Shown here: positions 56,401 to 64,000 of the stretch, one piece after another
How the letters are laid out: each line of letters starts with the position of its first letter
Position numbering within the stretch: position 1 is the stretch's first letter
The notes under the pieces: model-generated
Told to the model about the DNA's origin: nothing
Databases searched by the model: none
The model's input: the letters and a program-made list of their open reading frames with translations, nothing else
From: Zygaena filipendulae
Taxonomy: Eukaryota; Arthropoda; Insecta; Lepidoptera; Zygaenidae
Assembly (NCBI GenBank): GCA_907165275.2
Contig: CAJRBF020000005.1
Span: 434,001-498,000, forward strand
Direction: 5' to 3'
Length of the DNA stretch: 64,000 nt
Program-made: the position numbers and the translations under genes

Positions 56401-59400
56401 GTAAACAACAGAACTATTTCCAAAATGTATATAGATGTTCAGAACTATGTGAGGGGCAACTAGAACTCATGCCATTTTTTAAAAAACTTGTGTATAAGAA
56501 AAAAGTTTTTCTCAATTTTCATCTAGTTTCCGGAAAATGAAATTTTTTCTTAAATTTCTAGGTGCCCCTTAAAGAGTCCTACAAGTTTTTCCTATAACTT
56601 ATTTCGATATAACCGATAAGAAAGACGCTAGGTTCAGATGAAAATAATTATTTTGGAAAAAATAAAATATTCAAAAATCGATTTTTTTGTTAGAGTTCCG
56701 TTGGCCCCCTAAAGAGTTCTACACATTATCCCTATAACATTTTTCGATTTGACTCATACTTTTCGCGGTACAAGGCCGTAAAAAAATTGGGAAATTATTT
56801 CAAAACCGTTTATGGGCTATGTAAACAACAGAACTATTTCCAAAATGTATATAGATGTTCAGAACTATGTGAGGGGCAACTAGAACTCATGCCATTTTTT
56901 AAAAAACTTGTGTATAAGAAAAAAGTTTTTCTCAATTTTCATCTAGTTTCCGGAAAATGAAATTTTTTCTTAAATTTCTAGGTGCCCCTTAAAGAGTCCT
57001 ACAAGTTTTTCCTATAACTTATTTCGATATAACCGATAACAAAGACGCTAGGTTCAGATGAAAATAATTATTTTGGAAAAAATAAAATATTCAAAAATCG
57101 ATTTTTTTGTTAGAGTTCCGTTGGCCCCCCAAAGAGTTCTACACATTATCCCTATAACATTTTTCGATTTGACTCATACTTTTCGCGGTACAAGGCCGTA
57201 AAAAAATTGGGAAATTATTTCAAAACCGTTTATGGGCTATGTAAACAACAGAACTATTTCCAAAATGTATATAGATGTTCAGAACTATGTGAGGGGCAAC
57301 TAGAACTCATGCCATTTTTTAAAAAACTTGTGTATAAGAAAAAAGTTTTTCTCAATTTTCATCTAGTTTCCGGAAAATGAAATTTTTTCTTAAATTTCTA
57401 GGTGCCCCTTAAAGAGTCCTACAAGTTTTTCCTATAACTTATTTCGATATAACCGATAAGAAAGACGCTAGGTTCAGATGAAAATAATTATTTTGGAAAA
57501 AATAAAATATTCAAAAATCGATTTTTTTGTTAGAGTTCCGTTGGCCCCCCAAAGAGTTCTACACATTATCCCAATAACATTTTTCGATTTGACTCATACT
57601 TTTCGCGGTACAAGGCCGTAAAAAAATTGGGAAATTATTTCAAAACCGTTTATGGGCTATGTAAACAACAGAACTATTTCCAAAATGTATATAGATGTTC
57701 AGAACTATGTGAGGGGCAACTAGAACTCATGCCATTTTTTAAAAAACTTGTGTATAAGAAAAAAGTTTTTCTCAATTTTCATCTAGTTTCCGGAAAATGA
57801 AATTTTTTCTTAAATTTCTAGGTGCCCCTTAAAGAGTCCTACAAGTTTTTCCTATAACTTATTTCGATATAACCGATAAGAAAGACGCTAGGTTCAGATG
57901 AAAATAATTAGTTATTTTGGAAAAAAATAAAATATTCAAAAATCGATTTTTTTGTTAGAGTTCCGTTGGCCCCCCAAAGAGTTCTACACATTATCCCTAT
58001 AACATTTTTCGATTTGACTCATACTTTTCGCGGTACAAGGTCGTAAAAAAATTGGGAAATTATTTCAAAACCATTTTTGGGATATGTAAACAACTGAACT
58101 ATTTCCAAAATATATATAGATGTTTAGAACTATGTGGGGGGCAACTAGAACTCATGCCATTTTTTTAAAAACTTGTGTATAAAAAAAAAGTTTTTCTCAA
58201 TTTTCATCTAGTTTCCGGAAAATGAAATTTTTTCTTAAATTTCTAGGTGCCCCTTAAAGAGTTCTACAAGTTTTTCCTATAATTTATTTCGATATAACCG
58301 ATAAGAAAGACGCTAGGTTCAGATGAAAATAATTAGTTATTTTGGTAAAAAATAAAATATTCAAAAATCGAGTTTTTTGGTTAGAGTTCCGTTGGCCCCC
58401 CAAAGAGTTCTACACATTATCCCTATAACATTTTTCGATTTGACTCATACTTTTCGCGGTACAAGGCCGTAAAAAAATTGGGAAATTATTTCAAAACCAT
58501 TTTTGGGATATGTAAACAACAGAACTATTTCCAAAATGTATATAGATGTTCAGAACTATGTGAGGGGCAACTAGAACTCATGCCATTTTTTAAAAAACTT
58601 GTGTATAAGAAAAAAGTTTTTCTCAATTTTCATCTAGTTTCCGGAAAATGAAATTTTTTCTTAAATTTCTAGGTGCCCCTTAAAGAGTCCTACAAGTTTT
58701 TCCTATAACTTATTTCGATATAACCGATAAGAAAGACGCTAGGTTCAGATGAAAATAATTAGTTATTTTGGAAAAAAATAAAATATTCAAAAATCGATTT
58801 TTTTGTTAGAGTTCCGTTGGCCCCCCAAAGAGTTCTACACATTATCCCAATAACATTTTTCGATTTGACTCATACTTTTCGCGGTACAAGGCCGTAAAAA
58901 AATTGGGAAATTATTTCAAAACCGTTTATGGGCTATGTAAACAACAGAACTATTTCCAAAATGTATATAGATGTTCAGAACTATGTGAGGGGCAACTAGA
59001 ACTCATGCCATTTTTTAAAAAACTTGTGTATAAGAAAAAAGTTTTTCTCAATTTTCATCTAGTTTCCGGAAAATGAAATTTTTTCTTAAATTTCTAGGTG
59101 CCCCTTAAAGAGTCCTACAAGTTTTTCCTATAACTTATTTCGATATAACCGATAAGAAAGACGCTAGGTTCAGATGAAAATAATTAGTTATTTTGGAAAA
59201 AAATAAAATATTCAAAAATCGATTTTTTTGTTAGAGTTCCGTTGGCCCCCCAAAGAGTTCTACACATTATCCCTATAACATTTTTCGATTTGACTCATAC
59301 TTTTCGCGGTACAAGGTCGTAAAAAAATTGGGCAATTATTTCAAAACCATTTTTGGGATATGTAAACAACTGAACTATTTCCAAAATATATATAGATGTT

Positions 59401-62400
59401 TAGAACTATGTGAGGGGCAACTAGAACTCATGCCATTTTTTAAAAAACTTGTGTATAAGAAAAAAGTTTTTCTCAATTTTCATCTAGTTTCCGGAAAATG
59501 AAATTTTTTCTTAAATTTCTAGGTGCCCCTTAAAGAGTCCTACAAGTTTTTCCTATAACTTATTTCGATATAACCGATAAGAAAGACGCTAGGTTCAGAT
59601 GAAAATAATTAGTTATTTTGGAAAAAAATAAAATATTCAAAAATCGATTTTTTTGTTAGAGTTCCGTTGGCCCCCCAAAGAGTTCTACACATTATCCCTA
59701 TAACATTTTTCGATTTGACTCATACTTTTCGCGGTACAAGGCCGTAAAAAAATTGGGAAATTATTTCAAAACCATTTTTGGGATATGTAAACAACAGAAC
59801 TATTTCCAAAATGTATATAGATGTTCAGAACTATGTGAGGGGCAACTAGAACTCATGCCATTTTTTAAAAAACTTGTGTATAAGAAAAAAGTTTTTCTCA
59901 ATTTTCATCTAGTTTCCGGAAAATGAAATTTTTTCTTAAATTTCTAGGTGCCCCTTAAAGAGTCCTACAAGTTTTTCCTATAACTTATTTCGATATAACC
60001 GATAAGAAAGACGCTAGGTTCAGATGAAAATAATTATTTTGGAAAAAATAAAATATTCAAAAATCGATTTTTTTGTTAGAGTTCCGTTGGCCCCCCAAAG
60101 AGTTCTACACATTATCCCAATAACATTTTTCGATTTGACTCATACTTTTCGCGGTACAAGGCCGTAAAAAAATTGGGAAATTATTTCAAAACCGTTTATG
60201 GGCTATGTAAACAACAGAACTATTTCCAAAATGTATATAGATGTTCAGAACTATGTGAGGGGCAACTAGAACTCATGCCATTTTTAAAAAAACTTGTGTA
60301 TAAGAAAAAAGTTTTTCTCAATTTTCATCTAGTTTCCGGAAAATGAAATTTTTTCTTAAATTTCTAGGTGCCCCTTAAAGAGTCCTACAAGTTTTTCCTA
60401 TAACTTATTTCGATATAACCGATAAGAAAGACGCTAGGTTCAGATGAAAATAATTAGTTATTTTGGTAAAAAATAAAATATTCAAAAATCGAGTTTTTTG
60501 GTTAGAGTTCCGTTGGCTGCCCAAAGAGTTCTACACATTATCCCTATAACATTTTTCGATTTGACTCATACTTTTCGCGGTACAAGGCCGTAAAAAAATT
60601 GGGAAATTATTTCAAAACCATTTTTGGGATATGTAAACAACAGAACTATTTCCAAAATGTATATAGATGTTCAGAACTATGTGAGGGGCAACTAGAACTC
60701 ATGCCATTTTTTAAAAAACTTGTGTATAAGAAAAAAGTTTTTCTCAATTTTCATCTAGTTTCCGGAAAATGAAATTTTTTCTTAAATTTATAGGTGCCCC
60801 TTAAAGAGTCCTACAAGTTTTTCCTATAACTTATTTCGATATAACCGATAAAAAAGACGCTAGGTTCAGATGAAAATAATTATTATGGAAAAAATAAAAT
60901 ATTCAAAAATCGATTTTTTTGTTAGAGTTCCGTTGGCCCCCCAAAGAGTTCTACACATTATCCCAATAACATTTTTCGATTTGACTCATACTTTTCGCGG
61001 TACAAGGCCGTAAAAAAATTGGGAAATTATTTCAAAACCGTTTATGGGCTATGTAAACAACAGAACTATTTCCAAAATGTATATAGATGTTCAGAACTAT
61101 GTGAGGGGCAACTAGAACTCATGCCATTTTTAAAAAAACTTGTGTATAAGAAAAAAGTTTTTCTCAATTTTCATCTAGTTTCCGGAAAATGAAATTTTTT
61201 CTTAAATTTCTAGGTGCCCCTTAAAGAGTCCTACAAGTTTTTCCTATAACTTATTTCGATATAACCGATAAGAAAGACGCTAGGTTCAGATGAAAATAAT
61301 TAGTTATTTTGGAAAAAAATAAAATATTCAAAAATCGATTTTTTTGTTAGAGTTCCGTTGGCCCCCCAAAGAGTTCTACACATTATCCCTATAACATTTT
61401 TCGATTTGACTCATACTTTTCGCGGTACAAGGCCGTAAAAAAATTGGGAAATTATTTCAAAACCATTTTTGGGATATGTAAACAACAGAACTATTTCCAA
61501 AATGTATATAGATGTTCAGAACTATGTGAGGGGCAACTAGAACTCATGCCATTTTTTAAAAAAACTTGTGTATAAGAAAAAAGTTTTTCTCAATTTTCAT
61601 CTAGTTTCCGGAAAATGAAATTTTTTCTTAAATTTCTAGGTGCCCCTTAAAGAGTCCTACAAGTTTTTCCTATAACTTATTTCGATATAACCGATAAGAA
61701 AGACGCTAGGTTCAGATGAAAATAATTAGTTATTTTGGAAAAAAATAAAATATTCAAAAATCGATTTTTTTGTTAGAGTTCCGTTGGCCCCCCAAAGAGT
61801 TCTACACATTATCCCTATAACATTTTTCGATTTGACTCATACTTTTCGCGGTACAAGGCCGTAAAAAAATTGGGAAATTATTTCAAAACCATTTTTGGGA
61901 TATGTAAACAACAGAACTATTTCCAAAATGTATATAAATGTTCAGAACTATGTGAGGGGCAACTAGAACTCATGCCATTTTTTAAAAAACTTGTGTATAA
62001 GAAAAAAGTTTTTCTCAATTTTCATCTAGTTTCCGGAAAATGAAATTTTTTCTTAAATTTCTAGGTGCCCCTTAAAGAGTTCTACAAGTTTTTCCTATAA
62101 TTTATTTCGATATAACCGATAAGAAAGACGCTAGGTTCAGATGAAAATAATTAGTTATTTTGGTAAAAAATAAAATATTCAAAAATCGAGTTTTTTGGTT
62201 AGAGTTCCGTTGGCCCCCCAAAGAGTTCTACACATTATCCCTATAACATTTTTCGATTTGACTCATACTTTTCGCGGTACAAGGCCGTAAAAAAATTGGG
62301 AAATTATTTCAAAACCATTTTTGGGATATGTAAACAACAGAACTATTTCCAAAATGTATATAGATGTTCAGAACTATGTGAGGGGCAACTAGAACTCATG

Positions 62401-64000
62401 CCATTTTTTAAAAAACTTGTGTATAAGAAAAAAGTTTTTCTCAATTTTCATCTAGTTTCCGGAAAATGAAATTTTTTCTTAAATTTCTAGGTGCCCCTTA
62501 AAGAGTCCTACAAGTTTTTCCTATAACTTATTTCGATATAACCGATAAGAAAGACGCTAGGTTCAGATGAAAATAATTATTTTGGAAAAAATAAAATATT
62601 CAAAAATCGATTTTTTTGTTAGAGTTCCGTTGGCCCCCCAAAGAGTTCTACACATTATCCCAATAACATTTTTCGATTTGACTCATACTTTTCGCGGTAC
62701 AAGGCCGTAAAAAAATTGGGAAATTATTTCAAAACCGTTTATGGGCTATGTAAACAACAGAACTATTTCCAAAATGTATATAGATGTTCAGAACTATGTG
62801 AGGGGCAACTAGAACTCATGCCATTTTTAAAAAAACTTGTGTATAAGAAAAAAGTTTTTCTCAATTTTCATCTAGTTTCCGGAAAATGAAATTTTTTCTT
62901 AAATTTCTAGGTGCCCCTTAAAGAGTCCTACAAGTTTTTCCTATAACTTATTTCGATATAACCGATAAGAAAGACGCTAGGTTCAGATGAAAATAATTAG
63001 TTATTTTGGAAAAAAATAAAATATTCAAAAATCGATTTTTTTGTTAGAGTTCCATTGGCCCCCCAAAGAGTTCTACACATTATCCCTATAACATTTTTCG
63101 ATTTGACTCATACTTTTCGCGGTACAAGGTCGTAAAAAAATTGGGAAATTATTTCAAAACCATTTTTGGGATATGTAAACAACTGAACTATTTCCAAAAT
63201 ATATATAGATGTTTAGAACTATGTGGGGGGCAACTAGAACTCATGCCATTTTTTTAAAAACTTGTGTATAAAAAAAAAGTTTTTCTCAATTTTCATCTAG
63301 TTTCCGGAAAATGAAATTTTTTCTTAAATTTCTAGGTGCCCCTTAAAGAGTTCTACAAGTTTTTCCTATAATTTATTTCGATATAATCGATAAGAAAGAC
63401 GCTAGGTTCAGATGAAAATAATTAGTTATTTTGGTAAAAAATAAAATATTCAAAAATCGAGTTTTTTGGTTAGAGTTCCGTTGGCCCCCCAAAGAGTTCT
63501 ACACATTATCCCTATAACATTTTTCGATTTGACTCATACTTTTCGCGGTACAAGGTCGTAAAAAAATTGGGAAATTATTTCAAAACCATTTTTGGGATAT
63601 GTAAACAACAGAACTATTTCCAAAATATATATAGATGTTTAGAACTATGTGGGGGGCAACTAGAACTCATGCCATTTTTTTAAAAACTTGTGTATAAAAA
63701 AAAAGTTTTTCTCAATTTTCATCTAGTTTCCGGAAAATGAAATTTTTTCTTAGATTTCTAGATGCCCCTCAAAGAGTTCTACAAGTTTTTTCTATAACTT
63801 ATTTCGATATAACCGATAAGAAAGACGCTAGGGTCAGTTGAAAATAATTAATTATTTTGAAAAAAAATAAAATATTCAAAAATCGATTTTTTTGTTAGAG
63901 TTCCGTTGGCCCCCCAAAGAGTTCTACACATTATCCCTATAACATTTTTCGATTTGACTAATACTTTTCGCGGTATAAGGCCGTAAAATATGAAAATCGG
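50413..64000 (+). repeat. Satellite DNA array, ~424-bp monomer, 32 copies counted
   Basis: The marker 'gtaaacaacagaac' or its 'gtaaacaactgaac' form recurs 32 times from 50471 to 63606 (mean spacing 423.7). Spacings fall in two classes, 420 and 425-426, explained by presence or absence of 'agtta' in 'aattagttattttgg'. Monomers near the left border (50.4-52.6 kb) are more diverged, as expected at an array edge; the array runs past the window end. Each monomer holds two direct copies of a 'GCCCC..AAAGAGTTCTACA' module. All ORFs inside are short and by-products of the repeat. Confidence 0.97.

Noticed and set aside
50413..64000. CENP-B box or centromere assignment
   Set aside because: I see no match to the CENP-B box core in the monomer, and lepidopteran chromosomes are holocentric, so satellite does not imply a centromere.
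50413..64000. CRISPR array
   Set aside because: Repeat unit is ~424 bp with no short repeat-spacer alternation, and the context is animal.

Overview
The window is animal, almost certainly insect and most likely lepidopteran. This rests on several dispersed repeats typical of moths and butterflies (the 'accgacttcaaaaaaggagg' repeat; short elements ending '..gacagctagt'), non-LTR elements with characteristic insect 3' ends, insect errantiviruses with envelope genes, BEL/Pao and piggyBac-like sequences, and an AT-rich, intron-poor background. I found no recognisable single-copy host gene. Everything that looks protein-coding belongs to a mobile element, and the last ~13.6 kb is a satellite array that runs off the end.

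Layout. 1-899: 3' end of a plus-strand LINE with poly-A, which interrupts a minus-strand EN-RT-RNase H LINE (900-~5000) that also lost the segment between RT and RNase H. 5845-6326: another LINE 3' end. 6340-7990: gag-like debris with direct and tandem duplications. 8617-30885: the most structured part. A tandemly duplicated repeat (unit 1 at 8617-9285) has its second copy split by a ~21-kb LTR element (LTRs 9491-10114 and 29824-30447, 624 bp each, target duplication ATTA). Inside it are nested a complete 6.07-kb LINE (11937-18002, with a 9-bp target duplication), a BEL/Pao 5' end (18688-20220), LINE debris, and a complete but mutated errantivirus-like element on the minus strand (21403-28944) that sits inside an older LINE fragment.

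30886-37700: a 1-kb non-autonomous piggyBac-like element (TTAA sites, inverted ends CACGTTGACG) and an almost complete minus-strand LINE with ORF1 and a frameshifted ORF2. 39669-46233: a second errantivirus-like element whose two 288-bp LTRs read as identical, with target duplication ACCT. It keeps one open gag-protease reading frame but has lost reverse transcriptase, and its integrase and envelope regions are broken. It looks like a recently inserted defective element that needs enzymes from a relative. 46234-50400: short repeats and a piggyBac transposase pseudogene. 50413-64000: satellite of ~424-bp monomers (32 counted).

The genes work only within each retroelement: gag/ORF1 packages RNA, pol/ORF2 copies and inserts it, env (in errantiviruses) would allow cell-to-cell transfer. 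All autonomous-looking copies carry at least one break in this assembly. The setting (nested elements next to a long satellite) suggests heterochromatin or a sex chromosome, but the sequence alone cannot tell.
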